DNA from: Perca fluviatilis | Taxonomy: Eukaryota; Chordata; Actinopteri; Perciformes; Percidae | Direction of reading: 5' to 3' | NCBI RefSeq assembly: GCF_010015445.1 | Contig: NC_053133.1 | Location: 5,932,200-5,996,199 of the forward strand | DNA: 64,000 nucleotides | Shown here: positions 25,965-37,500 of the stretch, in pieces | Layout: every line of letters begins with the position of its first letter | How positions within the stretch are numbered: the stretch's first letter is position 1 | Notes under the pieces: model-generated | Seen by the model: the letters and a program-made list of their open reading frames with translations, nothing else | The model's database searches: none | What the model was told of the DNA's origin: nothing | Made by a program: the position numbers and the translations under genes

Positions 25965-26046
25965 GATGAGGGGGCTGAGTGGATAAGGTGATGGGCTGCT
26001 GATCCTTTGTGCTCTGCATGCGTGGGTTTGAATCCCATCCTTGTCC
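25965..26046 (+). pseudogene. tRNA-Ser(GCT)-derived pseudogene, copy 3
   Basis: Identical over the 82 nt to copies 1 and 2, in the third higher-order unit. Confidence 0.8.
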
Positions 26047-26442
26047 AACCATAGTGAGTTGTTCTGCTACTGTTGAGTCTCAGCATAATAACTGGATTCT
26101 TTCAAATAATTATCTTTGCTACAATCTTATCAGTTTCTCACAGAGAAATGCTAATGTTTTCAGTACTTTAGGATACTATGTCAAAAAAAGTCATAGTATA
26201 GTATGTCGAAAACAGTGATAAAAAGTCATAGTATAGTATGTTGAAAAAAGTGATAAAAAAAGCCATAGTATAGTATGTCGAAAAAAGTGATAAAAAAAGC
26301 CATAGTATAGTATGTCGAAAAAAGTTATGAAATGCCATAGTATAGTATGTCGAAAAAAGTTATGAAATGCCATAGTATAGTATGTCGAAAAGTGATAAAA
26401 AAAAAGTCTTAGTATAGTATGTCGAAAAAAGTGATAATAATA

Positions 26443-28862
26443 CAGTTTTTCTCAATTGTTTACACACAATTACTGGTACTTGAGACACAATGACCACAAC
26501 ATGTAACTCATGCACCAACCCCCTTAACCAATTCTGCTGAACTACAAGCACAATTCCTGCTTTACACTCAAATTTCAGTTCTAAAACACACTTTTTTCAA
26601 AACACTACACACAATTTCTCTGCATTTGGCACAATTTCCATGCAGAAAATCTCTTGTTTTCACAAGAAACACACTAACATTCAAATATGAACACTGACTC
26701 ATCACATGGGCAAACACCCATCACACAGTTTTACAATTAGCAATCAGAGCTTTAGCATAAAAGGGCAACAGGTGAGCTCTTCTGTTTTGGAGCAATGGAT
26801 GCCAACATTGGAAACAGAGGCAGAGCCAGAGGAGTGAGAGTGAGAGTAAGAGTAAGAGGAGGAGGAGGACGGGGAGGACGGGGAGGACGAGGACGAGGAA
26901 GGGGAAGGCCAAGGACCGTAATCTCTGATGAGATCCGAGCCACTTTGGTTGATCATGTGGTCAACCATGGTCTAACAATGAGGGAAGCTGGGCAAAGAGT
27001 ACAGCCAAATTTGAGCAGGTACACTGTAGGATCCATCATCCGGACTTTCCGAAATGAGAATAGGTAAGAAATACTCTCACTAGAAAATTGCAGTACTACA
27101 TATCAATACAGTACTCAGTGAGTACAGTAGTACAGTATTGCCTGTGGACTGTTCTGTAGGACTGTAAAAATAAAGTATGTTTCAAGTATTTGGGAAATGT
27201 ATTACTACTTTGTATTTACAGTATTTTACTATTTGTTTGGCAGAACTGAAAGATTACCAACACAAGGTGGTCGGGAACGTCTTCTGTCTCCTGAACAGGA
27301 AACTGAAATAATCAACATGGTCCTAACATTACGGCAAATACAAAGAAAAATCCTAGAAAACAATGAGATGTTTCAAAATATTGATAGGGTAAGCTCATCA
27401 ACACTGGACCGTGTCTTGCGCAGAAATAATCTGAGGATGAAGCAGGTCTACAGGGTGCCATTTGAACGCAATTCAGAAAGAGTCAAAGAATTGCGACATA
27501 ACTATGTGCAAGTGAGTCCTATACAATCCCACAATTGATGCATACTCTCAACACTGTATAAATTATACATATTTCAGTATTATAATCATAATGATTGTGC
27601 TCCACAATAGTGACCACTCCATGTCTATTTCTGATATTGTCATGTGTGTTACAGAGAGTCCTTGAGCTAGAGGTGGCTGCAGTGGAGCACCAGTTCATCT
27701 TCATTGATGAGGTTGGATTCAACCTCACAAAAAGATGAAAGAAGAATATCATCGGCCAGCGTGCCATTGTTGAAGTCCCTGGCCAGCGCGGAGGGAACAT
27801 CACAATGTGTGCAGCGATTATCCAACAAGGCGTCATCCATCACCATGCTACCCTTGGCCCCTACAATACTGCCCATCTGATCACGTTCCTGGACACCCTA
27901 CACCACACACTCATTCCACCAGATCAGGTAGATGGCCCAGAGCAGCTCAGGTATGTTGTCATTTGGGACAATGTAAGTTTCCACAGGGCTGCTCTGGTTC
28001 ATAACTGGTTCACTGCCCACCCACGCTTTTTAGTCCTTTATCTCCCTCCATATTCTCCATTCCTCAATCCTATTGAGGAATTTTTTTCTGCCTGGCGATG
28101 GAAAGTATATGACAGAAATCCACAAACGCGTATACCTCTTCTCCAAGCTATGGAAGACGCATGTGGAGATATAGCAGCTGATGCTTTTCATGGCTGGAAT
28201 CTCCATGCTAGGCGATATTTCCCCCGCTGCTTGGCCAGGGAAAACATTGCTTGTGACGTGGATGAGGTGCTGTGGCCAGACCAAAACAGAAGAGAGGATG
28301 CAGCATAGTTTTTTTTTTTTTTTTTTTTTTTAGGGTATTATTTTATGTAACTGTATACAGTAAATTCTTCTGTTTTGTATGTAGACCACTGTATGTGAAA
28401 CTTTGTGCTGGTTTGGAATGGGATGTACACGGTGTACATTGTTTTTGTGGGAAAAATAAAATATATTTGTTACCGTGTATTTGTGTTTTGAGTATAACAA
28501 CAATATTCTCAAATTCTTTTACAACACACTTATGTACTGTCTGTAGCAAGTGTAACACTGAACCAAAAAAAAGGCCTAAGTCATTATGATGAATGGAGAA
28601 GTGTTTTCAGTGTTTTACATTGAGCACATCAGTGTTCATCTGGTTCTTATAAATGTCTGTTCATATGATGGTTTGTGTGTGTCATTTGAAAACAAAATAC
28701 CCTTTTGAGAAGAAATAACATTATTTTGAATGTAAAGTTTAATTTTACAGGAGCATTGAGGAGTTTTGCCCATTGTGTGTGTGTTCTTTGGAATTGTGTG
28801 TAGAGTTCTGAGAATATGAGGCATGCTTTCAGAAAATGTGTGTAAACAATCGAGAAAAACTG
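26443..28862 (+). mobile_element. IS630-Tc1-mariner superfamily DNA transposon, 2.42 kb
   Basis: Terminal inverted repeats of 26 bp start CAGTTTTTCTCAATTGTTTA; the right end, reversed, differs by one base (TCGATT). The element is flanked by TA on both sides (26441-26442 and 28863-28864), the target of this superfamily. It carries one transposase gene with two GT-AG introns and a poly-T stretch at 28308-28331. It is structurally complete, but the transposase has one in-frame stop. Confidence 0.92.
26795..28308 (+). pseudogene. Tc1/IS630-type DDE transposase, three exons, one premature TGA
   Basis: join(26795..27063, 27244..27511, 27655..28308) gives 396 codons. Residues 1-45 are Arg/Gly-rich with an AT-hook-like GRGRGRPRT. 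A helix-turn-helix region follows (ISDEIRATLVDHVVNHGLTM...SRYTVGSIIRTFRNENR), then a second helical domain (ERLLSPEQETEI...STLDRVLRRNNLRMKQ). The DDE_3 catalytic core has D197 (FIDEVGFN), D284 (WDNVSFH) and E320 (FLNPIEEFFS), 35 residues after D284. Codon 207 (27736-27738) is TGA inside KR*KKNIIG, most simply a CGA-to-TGA change. Relatives are common in fish. A small loss near MVLTLRQIQ is possible. Introns are inferred from GT-AG sites and frame continuity. Confidence 0.85.
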
Positions 28863-28864
28863 TA

Positions 28865-29990
28865 ATACTATAATACTATACTATGACTTTTTATCACTTT
28901 TTTCGACATACTATACTATGGCCTTTTTATCACTTTTTTCGACATACTATACTATGGCTTTTTTATCACTTTTTTCAACATACTATACTATGGCCTTTTA
29001 TCACTTTTTTCAACATACTATACTATGGCTTTTTCGACATAGTATCTTAAAGTACTGACAACATTAGCATTTCCTGCGATCTGTGAAACTGATAAGACTG
29101 TAGCAAAGATAATTATTTGAAAGAATCCAGTTATTATGCTGAGACTAACAGTAGCAGAACAACTCACTATGGTTTAAGGGGTTGACAAATCCCCTGCAGA
29201 GCACAAAGGATCAGCAGCCCATCACCTTATCCACTCAGCCCCCTCATCTACCTATGCCTACGTACATACATACTATACTATGACTTTTTATCTCTTTTTT
29301 CGACATACTATACTATGGTGTTTTCATCTTTTTTTCACCATATTATACTATGATTTTTATCACTTTTTTCGACATACTATACTATGGCTTTTTATCACTT
29401 TTTTCGACATACTATACTATGGTGTTTTCATCTTTTTTTCACCATATTATACTATGATTTTTATCACTTTTTTCGACATACTATACTATGACTTTTTTCG
29501 ACATATTATACTATGGCCTTTTTATCACTTTTTTCGACATACTATACTATGACTTTTTTAGCACTTTTTTCGACATACTATACAATGGCTTTTTTTTATC
29601 ACTTTTTTCGAGATACCATACTATGACTTTTTTTGACATACTATACTATGGCTTTTTTATCACTTTTTTCGACATACTATACTATGACTTTTTTATCTTT
29701 TCGACATACTATACTATGGCTTTTTCATCACTTTTTTCGACATAATATACTATGGCTTTTTTTCGACATACTATACTATGGCTTTTTCATCACTTTTTTC
29801 AACAAACTATACTATGGTGTTTTCATCTTTTTTTCACCATATTATACTATGATTTTTATCACTTTTTTCGACATACTATACTATGACTTTTTTCGACATA
29901 TTATACTATGGCCTTTTTATCACTTTTTTCGACAATATACTATGGCTTTTTTTGACATACTATACTATGGCTTTTTTATCACTTTTTTTT
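28865..29990. repeat. satellite block 3 (plus orientation)
   Basis: Well-preserved monomers in plus orientation, an inverted copy of the tRNA-bearing unit at 29035-29270, and a ~110-bp composite unit (CTATGGTGTTTTCATC, TTTTTTTCACCATATTATAC, TATGATTTTTATCAC) seen near 29,310, 29,420 and 29,815. Block 2 has the same composite inverted near 25,740-25,820. Confidence 0.9.
29170..29248 (-). pseudogene. tRNA-Ser(GCT)-derived pseudogene, copy 4 (inverted, T-arm altered)
   Basis: On the minus strand the 5' half and anticodon arm match copies 1-3, but the T-arm region is replaced: after GTGCTCTGCA it reads GGGGATTTGTCAACCCCTT. The downstream tail (29041-29165, reversed) matches the tail of copies 1-3. 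It marks the opposite orientation of this side of the array. Confidence 0.7.
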
Positions 29991-32900
29991 CATGCTATGC
30001 TCACTATGACTTTTTTCTTGCCTTTTTCCTTTTCATCTTTTTTTGACATATTATGCACTATTCCTTCCATTCCACCTCCTCTTCCTTTCCATCTTCCATT
30101 TCCTTATTCATTTCCTCTCTTCCTTCCTCATTCCTCTTTCCTTCCTCATTCCTGTTCCTTCCTCCACTTTCTCTCCTTGTTTGCTGTTTCCATTTTCCTC
30201 TCTCTTCATTTCATTTTCTCTTCCATTTTTCTTTCTCCTTCCTCCTTTTCGTTTCCTCTCATGTTTCCATTCCTCCTGGGCTCTTTTATCTTTTTCACTG
30301 TTTCCTCCTCCTGTGTTTTCTTTCTCAGTTATCTGTGTGGCCACTCCTCCTTTCCTTCTCCTTGGTCGTTTCTTTCCTTGTCCTTCCTTTCGGCTCCTTC
30401 TCCATTTGGCCATTTCCTCCCTGTCTCATTCCTTCCTCCGTGTCCTGTCTCTCGTGTCTGTATCCTTCCTGCCTCCTTGTGTCCTCCTTGGTTGTCTCCT
30501 CCTCCTTTCCTTTCTCTCGTGTTTCATCTTTCCTGTGCTCTGTGGCTTTTGACATGCTGTGGCTTTTATCCTTTTTTAGGCTTTTTTGTTATGCTATGGC
30601 CTTTTTATCCACGATTTTCGGGCGATATACTATTGGCTTTTGATGCCGTGGCTTTGTCACTTTTTGGGACGTGCTGTCTGTGGGCGTTTATCGCGCAGAC
30701 GTACTATGCTATGGGCACGTCGCCCGGACGCTGTCTGGGCTTTTTTCGATCGATTGTCACTATCCGGATGCTATGCTGTAGGTTGTCGATGTCGCGCTGT
30801 GGCGCAATCACGATTTTCGACCGATATGCTGTGGGCACGTTGTCTTATGCTATGGTTTTATCCTTTTGGGCGGCGTATGGTTTTTTATCCTTTTTTCGAT
30901 TTTATCCGGCACGTGCTGGGATTTCCTCCTCTCCTTCCATTCCTCTCTCTTCCATTTCTCCTGTTCCACTTCCATTTCCTCCTTCCTTCCTCCTGTTTCC
31001 TGTTTCATTTCTCCTGTTTCATTTTCCTCCTGTTTCCATTTCATGTTTATCTCTCCTTTCCTTTCCTCCTCCTCATTTCATCTTTCCTCCTCAGTTATTC
31101 CATTCCTCTCCATTTCCTCTCTTTCCTCCTTCCTCCTGTTTCCTCCTATTTATTTCTCCTGTTTTCCTCCTGTTTGTCTATATTTTCCATTCCTCCTCTT
31201 TTCCTCCTCGGTTATCCTCCTTTCCTCCTGTTTGTCTCCTTGCCTGTCCACCGACCTTGACTTTTTGGCACTTTCAGTGGCTTTTTTTATCAGCACCGGA
31301 TCCTCATACTGCATGAGCTTTTGACATGCCTGTCTATGGGCTTTTTCATCCGCCTGGCTATGGTGTTTTCGTCTTTTTTCACCATGTTATGCTATGATTT
31401 TATCACTTTTCGATACTATGCTTTTTCGACATGTTATGCCATGGCCCTTTTTATCCACCGACCAATGCTCACTATGGCTTTTGACGCCGCCATATGGCTT
31501 TTTATCACTTTTTTTCGGCCCGTACGGATTACTATGGGCTTTTTCGACCCCATATTATGCCAGGCCTTTTTTATCCGCTTTTTTTCGACATGCTATGCCA
31601 GGCACAGGCACCGATTTATGCTATGCTATGGCTTTTTATCCACTTTTTAGATACTATGCTATGACTTTTTTCGACATATTATGCTATGGCCTTTTATCCT
31701 GCTCCTTTCGATATTATGCTATGGCTTTTTGACATGCTATGCTATGGCTTTTTTTATCCTTTTTCGACGTACTGTCACTATGGCTTATTCGTTATGCTAT
31801 GCTATGGCTTTTTTTATCGCTTTTTCGATTTGTGTGCTATGCTGTAGGCTTTTTATCACTTTTTTGGGCATACTATGCAAAGGCTTTTTATCACTTTTTC
31901 GACATGCTAATACTATGACTTTTTTTTTTCGACATGCTATGCTATGGCTTTTTTTATCCTTTTTTGGGCATATTGTCACTATGGCCTTTTTTATCCTTTT
32001 TCGATACTATCTTGAGCTTTTTAGCGCCACGTACTATTACAGTGGCTTTTTTTTTTTTTATCACTTTTTTCCGGATGCTGCCATGCTGACTTTTTGACGT
32101 ACTGTAGGCTTTTTTATCACTTTTTTGGACATGCTATCTATGACTTTTTATCTTTTTCGATACTATGCCGACTTTTTTTCGGGCATGCCTCCTGATGGCT
32201 TTTCAACACTTTTTTCGGTATAATGTCACTATGGCTTTTTTTTTGACATGCTATACTATGGGCTTTTTCGTCCGCTTTTTTTTTTCGGCTATGGGTGTTT
32301 TCATCTTTTTTTCACCATAATTATGCTATGATTTTATCACTTTTTTCGATATGCTATGCTTTTTTAGATACTATGGCCTTTTTATCCACTTGCGATGATA
32401 TCTGGCTTTTGATAAATACTATCGCTTTTATCACTTTTTCGACATGCTTTTCACGTAATTATGCTAATGGCCTTTTATCATACTAATACTGTGGAGCTTT
32501 TTTCGATTATGCTATATGGCCTTTTTTTTATCACGATTTTTCGATTGATATGCTTTTTGACATACTGTCACTGTGGCTTTTTTTATCGCGTGCTATGCTA
32601 TGGGCTTTTATCACGCAATACTTTATCTATGGGCTTTTTTATCACTTTTTTCGTATGCTTTTTTGAATTTATGCTATACTGGCTTTTTATCCCGTACGTA
32701 CTGTCGCTGTGGGCGCATCACTTTTCGACGTACTGGACTATGGGCTTTTTTATCGCTTTTCGTTATGCTAATGCTGTGGGCGCTATCACTTTTGATATAC
32801 TGTGGGCTTTTTTGTCAGCTTTTTTTCGGGGATCTTTATGCTTTTTTATCCTTTTTCACGTATTACTATGCTAATGGGCTTTTTATCACTTTTAGAACAT

Positions 32901-33109
32901 GCTGGACTATGGTTTTTATCCGCTTTTTTTAGACGTACTTGCTAATACTATGGTTTTATCACGCCAGATATGCTAATACTGCTATGATTTTTGGCACGCT
33001 TTTCGAGGATCACCTGTCGCTAATAATCTTTTTTTCGATTTATGCTATGCTGGGCTTTTTTTAGCGCTTTTTTCGACATGCTAATACTTGAATGATACGT
33101 GACTGCGGG
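29991..33109. repeat. degenerate satellite left of the gap, with pyrimidine-rich tracts
   Basis: Monomer-like words persist (GACATGCTATGCTATGGC, TTTTTATCC, TTTTCGA) but with frequent A-to-G and insertion/deletion changes and irregular spacing. Two stretches (about 30,058-30,540 and 30,920-31,240) are almost pure TTCC/TCC pyrimidine. The decay grows toward the N gap. No gene; the long ORFs come from biased composition. Confidence 0.75.
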
Positions 33110-33609
33110 NNNNNNNNNNNNNNNNNNNNNNNNNNNNNNNNNNNNNNNNNNNNNNNNNNNNNNNNNNNNNNNNNNNNNNNNNNNNNNNNNNNNNNNNNNN
33201 NNNNNNNNNNNNNNNNNNNNNNNNNNNNNNNNNNNNNNNNNNNNNNNNNNNNNNNNNNNNNNNNNNNNNNNNNNNNNNNNNNNNNNNNNNNNNNNNNNNN
33301 NNNNNNNNNNNNNNNNNNNNNNNNNNNNNNNNNNNNNNNNNNNNNNNNNNNNNNNNNNNNNNNNNNNNNNNNNNNNNNNNNNNNNNNNNNNNNNNNNNNN
33401 NNNNNNNNNNNNNNNNNNNNNNNNNNNNNNNNNNNNNNNNNNNNNNNNNNNNNNNNNNNNNNNNNNNNNNNNNNNNNNNNNNNNNNNNNNNNNNNNNNNN
33501 NNNNNNNNNNNNNNNNNNNNNNNNNNNNNNNNNNNNNNNNNNNNNNNNNNNNNNNNNNNNNNNNNNNNNNNNNNNNNNNNNNNNNNNNNNNNNNNNNNNN
33601 NNNNNNNNN
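33110..33609. other. assembly gap, 500 N
   Basis: Exactly 500 N, a round placeholder size, so the true length is unknown. It lies within the satellite array. Confidence 0.99.
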
Positions 33610-36600
33610 CCCGCCTGATTACGGACTTCGATATTATATCTATGCGGGTCTTTGATTTTTCAATAATATAATTATGGTTTTTGCATACTATAATTTTGTG
33701 GACACTTTTTCGAGATCACCCATACTCATGACTTTTTCGGTATTAATTATGTCTTTTGACACTTTTTTTCACATAATATAATTATGGCTTTTTGATAATT
33801 TATAATTATGGTTTTGACACTTCTGGAGATACCTTATACCTTATGACTTTTGACATACCTTATACTCATGTTTACTTTGGTTATAATATACTCATGGTTT
33901 ATTGATAATACTATACTATATTTTATCACTTAACAAACTATACCTATGGAAGCGACGCCACCTTATGATGATTGCTTGGCGATACCTATACTATGACTAT
34001 TTATATTTATGGTTTTGGATGCCATGATAATTTATGGATTCATTTTGGATTTATTTATGGATTCTGGAGATATTTATATTTATGTGGAGCGGACACTTTA
34101 TTATACGAGACGGAGCGGAAACGCTGGAGACGAGACGCAGGATGGACATGGAGACGAGACGAGGAGTGACATGGAGTATTTATATTTATGGATGGAGAGG
34201 ATGGAGAGATGGAGTGGATGAGAGAGAAGGAGAGGACAGGAGAGAGAGAAGGAAGGAGAGGAGGAGGAATGGATGGAGGAGGAGGAGAGGAGAGGAGAGA
34301 GAGAGAGAGAGGAGAGAGAGGAGAGGAGAGATGGAGAGAGATGGAGAGAGGAAGATGGAGAGATGGAGAGGAAAGGAGGAGGGAGAGAGAGAGGAGGGTG
34401 GAGGGAGAGGAGAGGAGGAAGGAAAGGACAGAGAGAGAGGAGGAGAGGGAGGAGAGAGGAGAGGGAGGAGGAGAGGGAGAGAGGGAGAGGAGGAGGAGGA
34501 GAGGAAGGAGGAGGAGAGAGAGAGGGAGAGAGGAGAGAGGAGGAGGAGAGGAGGAGGAGAGGAAGGAGGGAGGAGAGAGAGAGAGAGAGGGAGGGAGGAG
34601 GAGAGGGAGGAGAGGGAGAGGAGGATGGAGGAGGAGGAGAGGGAGAGAGGAGGGAGGAGAGGGATGGAGGGATGGAAAAAAAGCTTGATAATTTTATGGA
34701 ATAATGAGACGAGATGACCATTTGATAATTTTATTTATGATTTTTGGAGATATTATACTATGGTTCTTTGACGCTGGATAATTATAATTTTATGGATTAC
34801 TGGTTAATTTTACTTTTATGACTTTAGTGACCTTTTTTTGATTATAATTATACTTTATGATGACATTTCAACATAATGACGAGAAAGACGCACTATAATT
34901 TGCGGATGGTTTACTTGGAGCATTTGAGGATGACTTTGAGCATTTGCGGGTTTTGACATTTTTGGCGATAATGACGGATTTCGGTGACATTATATAATGG
35001 AGTGGATTTTTGATAACGCATTTATGACGGACACGAGGACGAGGAGTGGACATTGGAGACGAGAGCATTGAAAGGACATTTTAATATGAGGATGAGTGAC
35101 GTGACGAGAGGAGTGGATAGGAGAGGAATGAGAAGAGAGGATGGAGAGGGTGAGAGAGAGGAAGGAGAGAGAGGAGAGGAGGGAGGAGAGAGGAGGATGG
35201 AGGGAGAGAGAGAGATGGAGAGGAGGAGAAGGAGATGAAGAGGAGAGAGAGGAAGGGAGAGGAGGAGGATGGAGAGGATGGATGATGGAGAAGGAGAGGG
35301 AGGAGTGAAAGAGAGGAGGAGGAGGAGGGAGAGGAGATGGAGGAGAGAGGAGAGGAAGGATGGAGGAGGAGGAGGAGGAGGAGAGAGATGGAGGGAGAAG
35401 GAGGAGGAAGGAAGGAGGAGTGGAATGGAGGAGAGAGGATGGAGGAGAGGAGGAGAGAGGAGAGAAGGATGGAGAGAGAGAGGGAGAGGATAGAGGAGAG
35501 GAAGGAGGGACAGAGAGGAGGGAGAGAGGGAGGAGAGGAGGAGAGAGGAGGATGGATGAGGGAGGGAGGAGAGGAGAGAGAGAGGAGGAGGAGAGATGGA
35601 GAGGGTATGCATCCATGCCCACAGAGCCCATGGTTCTTTGACACTTTTTTCACATACCATGTTTTTTTAACATACCTATGAGCGGATCACTTTTTCAGGA
35701 CAATCATTGCCTATGACTTTTTTTCACATATTATACCTGGTCTTTTAGATTACATACCTTAGCCTGAAGGATCTTTAGCACTTTTTTCGACATACCATAA
35801 TATTTTTTTATTTCACTTTTTCAGATACCTGACTATGATCTCCTTTGATTACCATAATTATGGTTTTTTATCACTTTAATTACACCATGACTTTTTGAGA
35901 CAATGAGCACCATGGTTTTTCTCATTTTTCACACATAATATAATTCATGGCTTTTTATTTGACATACTCATATTTTTTCATCACTCTTTTTTCAACAAAC
36001 TATACTTATGGTGTTTTATCTTTTCACCATATTTATACCATGATTTTATCACTTTTTTCTTTTCGACACTATAATGACCTTTTTTCTGACACTTATTACC
36101 ATGGTCTTTTTATCTACTTCGGACATAATTATACCATGACTTTTGACACTTCTTTTTTCACATACCTGATACCTCAGTGACTTTTCACATACCATAATTA
36201 TGGTTTTTTATCACTTTTGACACAAAATTATACTATTTCTTATCTTCACCATACCATGACTTTATCACTTTTTCACATACTCATACCATGATTCTTTTCT
36301 TTCACATAATTATACTATGGTTTTTCTTTTTTTTCTGACATACCTTATAATTAAGACTCCTTTTTTATCACTTTTTTCTGTTGACACCATACCTCATGAC
36401 TCTTTTTTCGAAATATACTACAATGGTTTTCATCACTTTTTTCTGACCTTAATTTTTAAATTATATTTTTCATCACTTTTCTCATTATACCATACTGTTG
36501 ACTTTTTTCTATACCATACAATTTGGTTTTTTTGACTTTTTCTTAACATAATTATACTTATATTTTTTGATTTGCCAATTATAAATTATGTATTTTTTCA

Positions 36601-37500
36601 TCACTTTTTTCAATGAGAACTATATTCTACAGGAGCCATCTTTTCTTCACCATAATATAATTATGATTTTATCATTTTGACATACTATACTATGACTTTT
36701 TTCATATTTATAATTATTATTCTTTTATCACTTTTGTTGGAATAATATAATTATGGTTTTTTGATATAATTATACTATATTTATCACTTTTTTTTCGACA
36801 TACCATAATTATGACTTTTTTTCAAAATATTATACTACATATGGTCTTTGACGCGACACTATACCATGACTTTTTCTGACATACCATGGTTTATTTTTCA
36901 CATAATTATGACTTTTTTCGAACATATTATAATTACGGTCTTTTATCACTCTTTGCCAGATGCACGACATCGGTGATCTTTAGCACTTTTCATTGAGCAC
37001 GACAATGAGTTTTATTTGATGCCGATAATGGGAGACAGACTTTTTTATAAACTATAATTATAAGCATTCACCTTTTTTCAATATACCATACTATGGTTTT
37101 TTCATCACTTTTCAACATTACCATACCATGAGTGAGCCATCTTTTTTCACCATATTATAATATGATTTTTATCAATTTTTTTCATACTATATACTACATG
37201 ACTTTTTCGGACATATTAATTGCTGGTCTTTATCACTTTTTCTGGATTACACTATACCATGACTTTTAGCATCCTGACACTATACAATATTTTTTTTTTT
37301 TATCACTTTTAAGATAACATATCAGATTTTTTGGACACTTACACTATGGTTGCAAAAGACACTTTTTTCTCATACCATACTATGGATTCTTGATTACCTT
37401 GTATTACCATAATTACATGATCCTTTTTCACATAATTATAGCTATTTTTATTACTTTGCCACATACCATAATAATTTGTTTTCATCACTTTTTTCATATA
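33610..37500. repeat. degenerate satellite right of the gap, with purine-rich tracts
   Basis: Monomer words appear in altered form (ATAATATAATTATGGTTTTT, CATACCATGACTTTT) with irregular spacing. Two stretches (about 34,150-34,680 and 35,095-35,615) are nearly pure GGA/GAGA purine. Order returns toward 37,500. The ORFs rich in Glu/Arg/Gly or Ser/Pro here are artefacts of composition. Confidence 0.75.

Larger units (their letters stand above)
24055..26440. repeat. satellite block 2, inverted orientation, with ~703-bp higher-order repeat
   Basis: Here the monomer reads as the reverse complement (CATAGTATAGTATGTCGAAA, then AAAGTGATAAAAA). Three higher-order copies, with phases set by GTACGTAGGCATAGGTAGAT at 24541, 25244 and 25948, give periods of 703 and 704 bp. 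Each consists of a ~230-bp tRNA-Ser-derived insert plus about 470 bp of monomers. Confidence 0.92.

Noticed and set aside
24558..26046. Functional tRNA-Ser genes
   Set aside because: Decayed B box (GGTTTGAATCC), anticodon-stem mismatch, and repetition within satellite argue for pseudogenes.
23739..26373. Many overlapping long ORFs rich in ILYYGFFITFF/STYYTMAFLSLF
   Set aside because: They are translations of the ~36-bp satellite, whose length and composition leave frames open on both strands; not proteins.
24055..26440. Regular repeat-spacer pattern suggesting a CRISPR array
   Set aside because: Units are head-to-tail satellite monomers without unique spacers, in a eukaryotic intergenic region.
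29883..31316. 477-aa ORF and neighbouring Phe/Ser/Pro-rich ORFs
   Set aside because: Pyrimidine-rich, possibly miscalled sequence beside a gap; composition alone explains the open frame.
33092..33671. ORFs running through X residues
   Set aside because: They span the 500-N gap and carry no information.
34034..35660. Glu/Arg/Gly-rich and Ser/Pro/Leu-rich ORFs of 140-230 aa on both strands
   Set aside because: Purine-only tracts read as GAG/AGA/GGA codons or their complements; no domain, no start context, doubtful sequence.
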